From contig CAMPCG010000192.1 of the NCBI GenBank assembly GCA_946644025.1, positions 1-5,889 on the forward strand: 5,889 bases of DNA, written 5' to 3'. The notes under the pieces were generated by a model, which saw nothing but the letters and a program-made list of their open reading frames with translations, ran no database searches and was not told the DNA's origin. Made by a program: the position numbers and the translations under genes. The stretch's first letter is position 1; every line of letters starts with the position of its first letter. Below, one piece after another: positions 1-5,889 of this stretch. The stretch comes from an uncultured Prevotellaceae bacterium. GTDB taxonomy: Bacteria; Bacteroidota; Bacteroidia; Bacteroidales; Bacteroidaceae.

Positions 1-158
1 GCCACCTCGGTGCCGTCGCGCAGGATGAGCGTGGGGTTGATCCAGTCGCCGTGGTCGTAGTTGTAGTTGTCGCCGCCATCGTCGACTACCAGCACCAGCG
101 TCTTCTCGCCCTCCGGCCATTTTATGTCGACATCTACGGCATGACCGTCGGTGGTATA
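1..158 (-). other. NPCBM-like region at the truncated C-terminal end of the GH27 protein
   Basis: Residues about 445-496 contain LVLVVDDGGDNYNYDHGDW followed by INPTLIL. The pattern of hydrophobic strand, D-GG/GD, YDH and W is the conserved closing part of the NPCBM (novel putative carbohydrate-binding module) family, often found beside GH27 and GH98 catalytic domains. Only this part is seen, directly after the short beta domain that closes the barrel (YLALFQRDN). Its full extent, and any further module or sorting tail, lies beyond the left edge. The assignment rests on motif recognition only. Confidence 0.55.
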
Positions 159-1490
159 GGCCACCACCTCCGACTTGTACAGTGCCTTCTGTCCCACCAC
201 CCAGCGGGTGTTGTCGCGCTGGAAGAGGGCCAGGTAGCGGTTGCCGGTTTCGGGGTCGCGGCTGGTCCATACGACGTGGCCCAAGTCTTCATCGTTCTCC
301 ACCTGGTGGGCATCGACGGCATATTTGTGCATGCGGTGATACTCCTCGTTGTTCATCAACGAGAGGGTGAAGGCATCGTTGCGGGTCATCTCGCCGCCGA
401 AGAACAGGGGCGAGTGGCAGATGCCCCAGAGCGACATCATCGTGAGCTGCTCGTTCTGGGTGAGGTTAGTCCAGCGTCCGGCCTGTGCGTTGGTATATCC
501 GGCATCGCCTATGGTCATGGCTATCTGTCCCAGGGGCAGCATGTCGCAGTCGGCATAATTGCCGGGGCGAGTGACGCTCTCCCAGGCATGGGCCTCGTTG
601 AAGACGGCGTCGACGGCACTCCAGTTGTCCCAGAGGTCGTCCATCATGCGCCACATGTTGGCATTCTCTAAGCAGTCGCCGGCATACTGATACTGCGTCT
701 TGCCGGGCGAGATCGAGAGCACCATCGGGCGGCCCGTCTGGTCGATGGCACGGCGGATCATCTTTATCTCGTCGGTATAGAACGGCCGCGAGAGGTCGTC
801 AATCTTCAGGAAGTCGACGCCCCACTCGGCATAGAGGTCCATGATGGAGTTGTAGTACATCTGGCCGGCCTCGGTGTTTTGCACGGTGAGGTTATCCTTC
901 AGCCATGTGCAGGCCGGTGTGGTGTTTGCATACACCTGGCTCCAGGGGGTCTGCTCGCTGCCTTTGAGCTTGTAGCTGCTACCCACCACCGACTTAGGCA
1001 CGCCGCGCATGAGGTGTATGCCGAACTTCAGGCCCATCTGGTGAATCTTGTCGGCCAGCGCCTTGAAGCCTTTGTTCACGCCATCGACCATGACCGAGGG
1101 GAAGCGGGTGGGCGAGGGCAGGTAGCGACCATACTCGTCGAGCACATAGTCTTGCGTGCCGCGCTGGTTGTAGTTGCCGCCGCCGAGTGAGGGGTGGTTG
1201 CAATACCAGCGTATGTCCACCACGACATACTCCCATCCGTGGCGCACGAGGTCGTTGTCTACAAGGTACTGGGCGTTCTGCATCACCTCTTTCTCGGTGA
1301 CCGAGCTGTAGTAGCAGTCCCAAGAGTTCCATCCCATGGGCGGTGTCATTGCCCAGGTGCGGAAAGTAGCCACGTCGGCCTGTCCGTCAGCATTGTCGGC
1401 TACGGCCCTCATGCTTGTTGCCGCCATGAAGCAGGCAGCCATCAGCGTCAGGCTCAGGTGTTTCATTTCATAAAGTCTCTTCTTCATCAT
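1..1490 (-). CDS. Secreted glycoside hydrolase family 27 enzyme (alpha-galactosidase-like), 3' end cut by the window edge
   Basis: The first 496 codons are present and the frame stays open to the left edge. A lipophilic signal peptide ends near residue 31 (AVA before DN), so the protein is exported. The (beta/alpha)8 barrel opens with PPMGWNSWD (residues 50-58). By eye alignment to human alpha-galactosidase A, the nucleophile is D231 in FLKIDD and the acid/base is D285 in WRMMDDLWDNW; both are present, as is the later DCDML motif (314-318). Retaining GH27 enzymes release terminal alpha-galactose or related sugars. Several galactose contacts are changed: DDCW is DIRW (92-95), and SCEWPL is SISPGK (259-264). 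There are two insertions relative to the human enzyme, around residues 98-120 and 167-205. Residues from about 445 on (VVDDGGDNYNYDHGDW) resemble the end of an NPCBM domain. In-frame starts exist at 1490, 1487 and 1466; I chose 1490 because all three lie downstream of the promoter, but MKHLSL at 1466 would also give a good signal peptide. The family is secure; the substrate is not. Confidence 0.93.
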   Translation of the reverse strand, partial: MMKKRLYEMKHLSLTLMAACFMAATSMRAVADNADGQADVATFRTWAMTPPMGWNSWDCYYSSVTEKEVMQNAQYLVDNDLVRHGWEYVVVDIRWYCNHPSLGGGNYNQRGTQDYVLDEYGRYLPSPTRFPSVMVDGVNKGFKALADKIHQMGLKFGIHLMRGVPKSVVGSSYKLKGSEQTPWSQVYANTTPACTWLKDNLTVQNTEAGQMYYNSIMDLYAEWGVDFLKIDDLSRPFYTDEIKMIRRAIDQTGRPMVLSISPGKTQYQYAGDCLENANMWRMMDDLWDNWSAVDAVFNEAHAWESVTRPGNYADCDMLPLGQIAMTIGDAGYTNAQAGRWTNLTQNEQLTMMSLWGICHSPLFFGGEMTRNDAFTLSLMNNEEYHRMHKYAVDAHQVENDEDLGHVVWTSRDPETGNRYLALFQRDNTRWVVGQKALYKSEVVAYTTDGHAVDVDIKWPEGEKTLVLVVDDGGDNYNYDHGDWINPTLILRDGTEV

Positions 1491-1548
1491 ACTTTAAGTT
1501 TTTAGTTTCAAATCGGGTGCAAAGGTAAGCATTTTTTTGTAATATCAA
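1491..1548 (-). other. 58-base AT-rich intergenic gap
   Basis: The gap separates the TAA of the lyase gene (1549-1551) from the ATG of the GH27 gene (1490). It is far richer in A+T than the flanking coding DNA. It contains a promoter and a short A-rich leader. I see no stem-loop followed by a T-run in the minus-strand sense, so there is no sign of a terminator for the lyase transcript, and read-through into the GH27 gene is plausible. Confidence 0.8.
1520..1548 (-). promoter_or_regulatory. Bacteroidota-type promoter for the GH27 gene
   Basis: On the minus strand TTG (1548-1546) is followed after 18 bases by TACCTTTG (1527-1520). The latter fits the Bacteroidota -7 consensus TAnnTTTG exactly, and the spacing is close to the usual 19-21 bases to the -33 TTTG element; here that element is ATTG. 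The spacer includes a run of seven A residues (1538-1532). Transcription would begin around 1510-1515, leaving a leader of about 20-25 bases with no Shine-Dalgarno sequence, which is normal for this phylum. The -33 box lies directly beside the stop codon of the upstream gene. Confidence 0.72.
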
Positions 1549-1677
1549 TTATTTTATGATGAACATTTTGCCGTCCTTGATGTAGATACCCTTTTTCGGA
1601 ACGGAGTGGATACGGCGTCCCTGTAGGTCATAGAGAATACTCTTGGTTGGATATCGGTCTTCTGCTATCTTACCGAT
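1549..1677 (-). other. C-terminal sorting-type tail of the lyase
   Basis: Residues 1375-1416 read as a short linker, then SILYDLQGRRI, a turn, and KGIYIKDGKMFIIK. This matches the tail common in Prevotella and Bacteroides secreted proteins (YDLxGRR, then KGIYIxNGKK), related to the type A sorting domain of the type IX secretion system. In many gut species the tail occurs where a full type IX system is doubtful, so its function here is uncertain. It does mark the protein as a complete, natural C-terminus. Confidence 0.75.
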
Positions 1678-4600
1678 GCCGTCAATGGTGTTGCCCCTGT
1701 AGGTCAGCTTGAAGTTGTCCCATACGAGCCATGTGGTGTTGGCGCTGGGTTCGCGTATGCCGAAGGTGAGCGTTCCGCCGACGACGTCGATGTCAATGCC
1801 GAGCAGTGCGTAGCTGGCACTGGCGGCCATGCGGTCGCGCTGGGCGTCGAAGTTGCTGCCGGCGCAGCTCTGGCTCACGGTAGCCGTCAGGGTGGCATCG
1901 CCCGACGTGGCGTAGACATAGCCCGTGTTCTGGCCCTCGCCGTTGACCATCTGGCAGGTCAGCGTGTACTGTCCGTCGGGCAGTCCGCTCAGGGTCTGAG
2001 TGTAGTGGAAGTTGGTGGAGTGCCACACCTCGACGGCGCCGTTGTAGCGCTGGTTGCCCCACGAGCCCGAGATGGCCCATCCGTAGCCGTTGCCCGTGAA
2101 CTGGGGGTTGGCAATGAGCGGCGTGGCGTCGGCCTCGCCGGTCTCTGGCGAGACGTTGGTGGTGAGGTAGTCATAGTTGAAGACTTTCTTCTCGATGGCG
2201 AAGATTTGCAGCCGGCTGATGTCGTTGCCCGTCTTGTTGCAGCCAATCTCCTCGCCGTCGCGGTAGCCGTTGGCGGGGGTCCACAGACCGAGCCAGTTGC
2301 CGGGATAGCGGCCGTTCTCGACCGTCCACGAGCCGTCGCTGTAGGTGAGCAGCAGGCGTGTCCACTCGCAGGCCAGCGGCTGGTCGTGGGTGCGCAGCTG
2401 GTCGGGGCGGTCCCACTCGGTCTGCAGCAGCAGTCCGTCGTAGTCCACGTTGCGCAGGCAGAAGGCATCGCCGTAAGGCTCGATGGTGAAGAGCTTCATC
2501 AGGTCGTCGACGGGGTCGGCAGGCGTCTGGAAGAAGAGGGCCTTGTTGCCGTTCTTCGGAGCATTGGCAAGACCGATGAGCAGGTCGGCCTGGTCGCTGG
2601 CCAGCACGAAGTAGTGGTCGGCGGCCAGCGAGGTAAGCTCTTCGGCCGAGGCCACGAGCTTGTAGCCCTTGTCGGCGGTTAGCAGGTCGTAGTAGCCGTA
2701 GTCGGTGGCCTTGATGTATACGTGGTAGGTGTATTCCTTGCCCTTGAAGGTGGCGGTGACGGTCATGTCGCCGTCTACGCTGTCGATGATGTAGTCCGTT
2801 CCCTGAGCGCCGCCGGTCCACGTCACATCGCTGGCCGAGGCCGAGGCCGGTATGACGAGGCGCAGCGTCACCGTCGCTCCTTTCAGCACCTGCACCTCGC
2901 TGGTCTCGCTCTCGGCGGTGCCCACGCTGATGTACTGCAGGGCGTCGACGACGTTCAGACGGAAGGCGGCCTCGCTGACGGCTCCGCTCTGGTTGGCATA
3001 CTGGCAGTTATAGGTGCGGCTGGTGGTCAGGGCGGGGACGGTGATGGCGTTGGTCGTCTGGCCGTTGTCCCACAGGTAGTCGTTGGTCCAGCCCGTGGTG
3101 GGGTTTACGGTCATGGTGACGCTGCTGCCGCTGAGCACGGTGTATTCGCCCTGAGCGTCGGCCTCGGTCTCGGCACCGTCGATGGTTACGGCGGTGGTTA
3201 TCACGTCGGCGGGAGCATCGCCGCTGACGGCAATGGCGAAGGCCTGCTGGCTCTGCTGGCCGTTGGCTGCGGTGTAGGTCACGCGGTAGATGTAGCTGTG
3301 GTCGGCCTTGACGGTCAGCTGGCGGGTGGTCTCGCCCGTCTCCCACTGCCAGCGGCCGGTGTCCACGGTGCCCTCGGGCAGCTGGGGGATGAGCGTGATG
3401 TCGGCACCGTCGGCGGCGATGGCCTTCGACGGACAGGCATCGTACTTATACTTCAGTCCGCCCAGGTTGGTCTGGTTCTTGTAGGTCACATCTTTATATA
3501 TAATGTCGCCTGAGAGTGGCGTGATGGCCTCGTCGGCAGTGACGGCGGGTCGCCAGCTGGTGAGTGTCGAGAAGCCTACGTGGTCAAAGCCGCCGCTGTT
3601 CTGGCTGTAGTTGCCGCCTCCGCCGTCGGGGCAGACGGCCTGGCTGGCCTTCTCGGCATACTGCAGCTTGACGCCGCGCAGACCCTCGTAGTAGCCGATG
3701 GCGCGGTCCCAGTAGGGCCGGAACTCGCCCTTGCCGCCCTCGTTGGGGGCTGTGTGCAGCCATCCGGAGCCTAAGTAGCCACGGCAGTCGGAGTAGTTGT
3801 AGTTCTTCCAAGGCAGCGATGATGCGGCGACATCTCCGAAGTTGAGCGCTGCGACGTGCTCCAGTCCCGCAGCGATGCGGTCGTCCATGTAGGCGTAGAG
3901 GTCGTCGCCCTGCGTCAGCCCCACCTGGCAGATGTCGAGGGCCAGGCCCAGCGCCATGAGTGCATGGCCCTGGTCGCGTCCGCTCTCCTGCATCTGTCCC
4001 AGGTAGCCGAGGGGACCGCGCTCGTCGGCGATGACGATGGGCACCAGGTTACCGATGAACTCGTTGCAGCCATCGTCCACAATCTGGTCGAGATTGCTGC
4101 GGTCGGCCTTGAACGTGCCCTGGTGGTCGTACTTGTAGAACGAGGCTCCCTGGTTGTACGTATGTACGTCGTCGCAGAGGATGCCGATGGACATCACGCA
4201 GAGGGCGTTGCACAGGCCCCAGTTGGACCAGTAGTGGCCGGGGCGTTCGCCCATGTTGGGGTAGCGCCAGTTGGCCCACGTGTCGTGGCGGCGGCGCAGG
4301 AAGTCGATGGCAGGGTTGTAGAACACACGGATAATCCATCGGCGGAATTCGTCGAAGTCCTCGCGGCTCCAGCCTTCGTAGTCACGCATCAGCTCGGCGG
4401 CGTTGGCCATCTCGTAGCCGTAGATGCCAGCTGCGAGCGAGATGTTGGTGTCGCCGCCCAGGCCGTTACATTCACGTGCCCACTGCATCAGGATACGCAC
4501 GGCGGCGTCGGCATTGGCCTTGGTGCCGCCAATCTTCCAGCGCAGCGCGTTCTGATAGGCCATGGCAGCACCGCGGGCACAGTTCATATAGTTCTGACCC

Positions 4601-5799
4601 GAGCCACCGCCGCGAACCACCGTCGGCGTGGGCCACGTGGCCACTGTGGACTGAGAGTATTCGTTGGCGCAGAGAATGTTCCATGCTCGCTTGATGCGCT
4701 CGTCGCCAGCGGCCAACAGGGCCTTGGCGCGGTCAATGTCCTGCTGCGAGACGATGCCTCCGGGGTGTACGAAGCCGTGGGCATCGGTCGGTGCAAACAC
4801 CTGCTTGGGCTGGTAGCCACTGGTGGCCTTGGCGGCGGCCATCAGTCGTGTGAGCTCGGCCACATACTGGTCGAGGAGAGCCTTCGAGGCGCGGGCAGCC
4901 GCCAGCTCCTCTTCGGCCACGGTCAGCAGGTCGGTCAACTCGGCCACGGCGTTGGGGGCGTAGGCCGACACGTCGCCGTCGGCAAAGGCACGGCACTCGG
5001 CGACCGTCTGCTGCAGCGCCGTAGCGTCGCCCGGCGTGCCGTAGCGATACTCACGCTCCAGCTCGGTGGCGACGGTGGCCAGTGTGCGCACCTTGGCATC
5101 GTCGACGGCCTCGTCGTAGATGCGGAAGTCGGCCACCATCGTCTTCTTCAGATAGCTGTCGCCGCTGAACGGTGCCCGGCCTATCCAGCAATAGGCGGGA
5201 TTGGTGGTGAAGGTGTTCTTCAGTACGGGCATGTTGCTGGCCTGTGTCATACGGCGACCGTCAAGGAACAGCTCGCCCTTGCTGCCGCTCTGGCGGTAGA
5301 GCACGTGAATCCACCGACCCTTGGTCGAGGCGGTTCCCAACTCCATGCCCACCTCGCTGCCCCAGCCAGCCGGCGACGTGGCCAGGCGCTGGGCGTTGAG
5401 CCGGTAAGCGTTGTAAAATCCTACGGTCTCGGTGTTGGCAGCCGTCTGCGAGAAGGCCCAGAGGAAATAGCCGTTGCCCGAAAGGGAGGCATCGGCCGAC
5501 ACACAGTAGCAGGCCGAGACGGTGAAGTCCTCCAGTTGGCGAACCACCTTGCCGGTCTCGACGGTCATGTTCAGGTAGCCGGTGGAGTTGCCCAGGTCGA
5601 GCACGTGGCGCGAACCCAGCTCCACCACCTTAGCGGCACCCATCGTCTTGGCCGTCACGCCCGAAATATTGTCCGTAACGCTCGTGCCAGATACATTCTC
5701 GAAGTCGAAGTGCAACTTCAGGTGCTCTTCACTCTGTGCCGAGACGGAACCCGTCAGGGTCATCACCATCGTCAGCATGGTCAGCAATCTCTTTTTCAT
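1549..5799 (-). CDS. Secreted multi-domain polysaccharide lyase with an alginate-lyase-type catalytic domain (PL38-like candidate)
   Basis: Complete, 1416 residues. In order: signal peptide 1-22 (ending SVSAQS); LamG/concanavalin-like jelly roll about 26-250 (W-I-H-V-x-Y, G-E-L-F-L-D-G, A-D-F-R-I-Y-D-E-A-V); Ala/Glu-rich helical linker about 255-330; an (alpha/alpha)-barrel alginate-lyase-type domain about 340-755 with NWRYPNMGERPGHYWSNWG (510-528) and QESGRDQGH (604-612); Ig-like units about 790-860, 865-950 and 955-1030; a possible beta-trefoil 1036-1205; a carbohydrate-binding-like jelly roll about 1208-1370 ending WLVWDNFKLTYRG; and a sorting-type tail 1375-1416. Lyases of this fold cleave uronate-containing chains by beta-elimination. 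H522, R608 and H612 are the best candidate active-site residues, but I could not align them to a structure. The binding modules suggest an extracellular or surface enzyme working on an insoluble or complex polysaccharide. The start at 5799 gives a proper signal peptide and follows an A-rich leader. Alginate, glucuronan or another uronate polymer are all possible substrates. Confidence 0.88.
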   Translation of the reverse strand: MKKRLLTMLTMVMTLTGSVSAQSEEHLKLHFDFENVSGTSVTDNISGVTAKTMGAAKVVELGSRHVLDLGNSTGYLNMTVETGKVVRQLEDFTVSACYCVSADASLSGNGYFLWAFSQTAANTETVGFYNAYRLNAQRLATSPAGWGSEVGMELGTASTKGRWIHVLYRQSGSKGELFLDGRRMTQASNMPVLKNTFTTNPAYCWIGRAPFSGDSYLKKTMVADFRIYDEAVDDAKVRTLATVATELEREYRYGTPGDATALQQTVAECRAFADGDVSAYAPNAVAELTDLLTVAEEELAAARASKALLDQYVAELTRLMAAAKATSGYQPKQVFAPTDAHGFVHPGGIVSQQDIDRAKALLAAGDERIKRAWNILCANEYSQSTVATWPTPTVVRGGGSGQNYMNCARGAAMAYQNALRWKIGGTKANADAAVRILMQWARECNGLGGDTNISLAAGIYGYEMANAAELMRDYEGWSREDFDEFRRWIIRVFYNPAIDFLRRRHDTWANWRYPNMGERPGHYWSNWGLCNALCVMSIGILCDDVHTYNQGASFYKYDHQGTFKADRSNLDQIVDDGCNEFIGNLVPIVIADERGPLGYLGQMQESGRDQGHALMALGLALDICQVGLTQGDDLYAYMDDRIAAGLEHVAALNFGDVAASSLPWKNYNYSDCRGYLGSGWLHTAPNEGGKGEFRPYWDRAIGYYEGLRGVKLQYAEKASQAVCPDGGGGNYSQNSGGFDHVGFSTLTSWRPAVTADEAITPLSGDIIYKDVTYKNQTNLGGLKYKYDACPSKAIAADGADITLIPQLPEGTVDTGRWQWETGETTRQLTVKADHSYIYRVTYTAANGQQSQQAFAIAVSGDAPADVITTAVTIDGAETEADAQGEYTVLSGSSVTMTVNPTTGWTNDYLWDNGQTTNAITVPALTTSRTYNCQYANQSGAVSEAAFRLNVVDALQYISVGTAESETSEVQVLKGATVTLRLVIPASASASDVTWTGGAQGTDYIIDSVDGDMTVTATFKGKEYTYHVYIKATDYGYYDLLTADKGYKLVASAEELTSLAADHYFVLASDQADLLIGLANAPKNGNKALFFQTPADPVDDLMKLFTIEPYGDAFCLRNVDYDGLLLQTEWDRPDQLRTHDQPLACEWTRLLLTYSDGSWTVENGRYPGNWLGLWTPANGYRDGEEIGCNKTGNDISRLQIFAIEKKVFNYDYLTTNVSPETGEADATPLIANPQFTGNGYGWAISGSWGNQRYNGAVEVWHSTNFHYTQTLSGLPDGQYTLTCQMVNGEGQNTGYVYATSGDATLTATVSQSCAGSNFDAQRDRMAASASYALLGIDIDVVGGTLTFGIREPSANTTWLVWDNFKLTYRGNTIDGIGKIAEDRYPTKSILYDLQGRRIHSVPKKGIYIKDGKMFIIK
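1690..2178 (-). other. Carbohydrate-binding-like jelly-roll module of the lyase
   Basis: Residues about 1208-1370 begin after VFNYDYLTTNVSPETG and hold the pattern IANPQFTGNGYGW, a Trp-rich strand (SGSWGNQRYNGAVEVWH), YTQTLSGLPDGQYTL, and the closing strand WLVWDNFKLTYRG. This arrangement (N-P-x-F, then L-P-x-G-x-Y-T-L, then W-D-N-F-x-L-x-Y-x-G) is a recurring module in Bacteroidota extracellular proteins and resembles galactose-binding-type CBM folds. The ligand cannot be deduced. The call is made from pattern recognition rather than a profile match. Confidence 0.6.
2185..2694 (-). other. Possible beta-trefoil (ricin-type) module of the lyase
   Basis: Residues about 1036-1205. Three stretches look like diverged trefoil units: DHYFVLASDQADLLIGL; FTIEPYGDAFCLRNVDYDGL; and WTVENGRYPGNWLGLW with GEEIGCNKTGND before a closing LQIFAI. 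Ricin-type domains bind sugars, and a similar region is often seen in large Prevotella extracellular proteins. The classical QxW motif is not clear, so this may be another all-beta fold of unknown function. Confidence 0.4.
2950..3432 (-). repeat. Two tandem diverged Ig-like units within the lyase
   Basis: Residues about 790-860 and 865-950 share a core. The first has W819 followed by TGETTRQLTV, then a Y-rich strand and QAFAIAV. The second has W910 followed by DNGQTTNAITV, then a Y-containing strand and AAFRLNV. Both thus show W-x-x-G-x-T-T-x-x-(L/I)-T-V and a similar closing strand, as expected of Ig/PKD-type sandwiches that space catalytic and binding modules apart. A third sandwich (about 955-1030) is less similar. 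The duplication is protein-level; I do not see long DNA identity. Confidence 0.6.
3535..4782 (-). other. Alginate-lyase-type (alpha/alpha)-barrel catalytic domain
   Basis: Residues about 340-755. The start HPGGIVSQQDIDRAK is the usual opening of Bacteroidota alginate-lyase-domain proteins. The region then alternates long helices with conserved loops: ALRWKIGG, TNISLAAGIYGYEMANAAEL, TWANWRYPNMG, GHYWSNWGLCNA and QESGRDQGH. The GHYWSNW segment resembles the NNHSYW loop carrying the catalytic histidine of family PL5 alginate lyases. Length (about 415 residues) and motifs agree best with the Pfam alginate lyase family, and PL38 is the CAZy family I would test first. Exact catalytic residues and substrate remain inferred. 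Confidence 0.8.
5050..5724 (-). other. N-terminal LamG/concanavalin-like module of the lyase
   Basis: Residues about 26-250. It opens with LKLHFDFEN and GTSVTDNISG, continues through FTVSACYCV and GRWIHVLYRQ with GELFLDGRRM, and ends with the classical YLKKTMVADFRIYDEAV. That order (hydrophobic opening strand with D-F-E, W-x-H-V, L-x-L-D-G, F-R-I-Y) is the Laminin_G_3 jelly roll common in Bacteroidota glycan-degrading enzymes, where it usually binds carbohydrate or acts as a spacer. An Ala/Glu-rich helical linker (about 255-330) joins it to the catalytic barrel. Confidence 0.75.
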
Positions 5800-5889
5800 G
5801 TTTTGTCGTTTTGGCTTTTAGAATTTGTTTTTTGGGTTCTACAAGAATTAGTGTGGATAACCTCGGATGAGACGCACTATTCATGCTTG
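5800..5889 (-). other. Leader upstream of the lyase gene; no clear promoter
   Basis: The 40 bases before the ATG are rich in A (AAAAGCCAAAACGACAAAAC directly upstream) and lack a Shine-Dalgarno sequence, as usual in Bacteroidota, where A-rich leaders help translation. I find no TAnnTTTG box; the nearest look-alike, TAATTCTTG, has an extra base. The promoter may lie beyond the right edge, or the gene may be downstream in an operon. A nine-base sequence identical to the consensus DnaA box (TTATCCACA, 5860-5852) is present once. All three minus-strand frames are too short here to support a gene end. Confidence 0.5.

Noticed and set aside
546..554. D314 or D316 in DCDML as the GH27 acid/base
   Set aside because: First considered, but alignment to human alpha-galactosidase A puts this motif at D264/D266; the acid/base D231 there matches D285 in WRMMDDLWDNW.
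51..671. A 206-codon open frame on the plus strand opposite the GH27 gene
   Set aside because: The minus strand here encodes conserved GH27 motifs including the acid/base region and DCDML; the plus frame is low-complexity and matches nothing I recognise.
1531..1538. T-run on the plus strand as a rho-independent terminator
   Set aside because: No stem-loop precedes it in the plus sense and no plus-strand gene ends nearby; in the minus sense it is an A-run inside a promoter spacer.
2005..3513. Long open frames on the plus strand (2005-2682 and 2722-3513) opposite the lyase gene
   Set aside because: Their Val/Gly/Ala/His-rich translations are what the antisense of a GC-rich gene gives. They show no domain or signal peptide, and the opposite strand encodes clear modules throughout.
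4146..4162. Near-palindrome GTACGTATGTACG as a candidate operator
   Set aside because: It lies inside the conserved catalytic domain and simply encodes VHTYNQ; nothing places a regulatory site there.
5821..5889. Possible 3' end of an upstream minus-strand gene at the right edge
   Set aside because: Two frames hit a stop within 4 codons of the edge (TGA at 5883-5881, TAG at 5879-5877) and the third only overlaps the lyase start out of frame; there is too little sequence to support a gene.

Overview
The window holds two secreted carbohydrate-active enzymes, both read from the minus strand, separated by 58 bases. The organism is most likely a member of Bacteroidota, probably Prevotellaceae. The evidence is the C-terminal tail of the larger protein (a YDLQGRR ... 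KGIYIKDGK pattern typical of Prevotella and Bacteroides secreted proteins), a Bacteroidota-type promoter (TTG, 18 bases, TACCTTTG), and A-rich leaders without Shine-Dalgarno sequences. The coding DNA is GC-rich (roughly 60% by eye), which is high for the genus Prevotella, so I do not name a genus.

Reading in the direction of transcription, from high to low coordinates: 5889-5800 is a short non-coding leader with no promoter I can recognise. 5799-1549 encodes a 1416-residue multi-domain protein: signal peptide, LamG-like jelly roll, helical linker, an alginate-lyase-type (alpha/alpha) catalytic domain, two or three Ig-like sandwiches, a possible beta-trefoil domain, a carbohydrate-binding-like jelly roll, and a sorting-type tail. 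1548-1491 is the intergenic gap, which carries a promoter for the next gene. 1490-1 encodes the first 496 residues of a glycoside hydrolase family 27 enzyme (alpha-galactosidase-like) that runs off the left edge within or just after an NPCBM-like region.

The two genes look like part of a polysaccharide utilisation locus. A lyase acting on a uronic-acid-containing chain would be followed by an exo-acting glycosidase removing a terminal or side-chain sugar. No SusC/SusD pair, regulator or transporter lies in the window, so the polysaccharide cannot be named. The most notable point is that the GH27 enzyme keeps both catalytic aspartates but has lost several galactose-contacting residues, so its sugar specificity may differ from its annotation. 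I found no RNA gene, CRISPR array or mobile element. The open frames on the plus strand are shadows of the two GC-rich genes.
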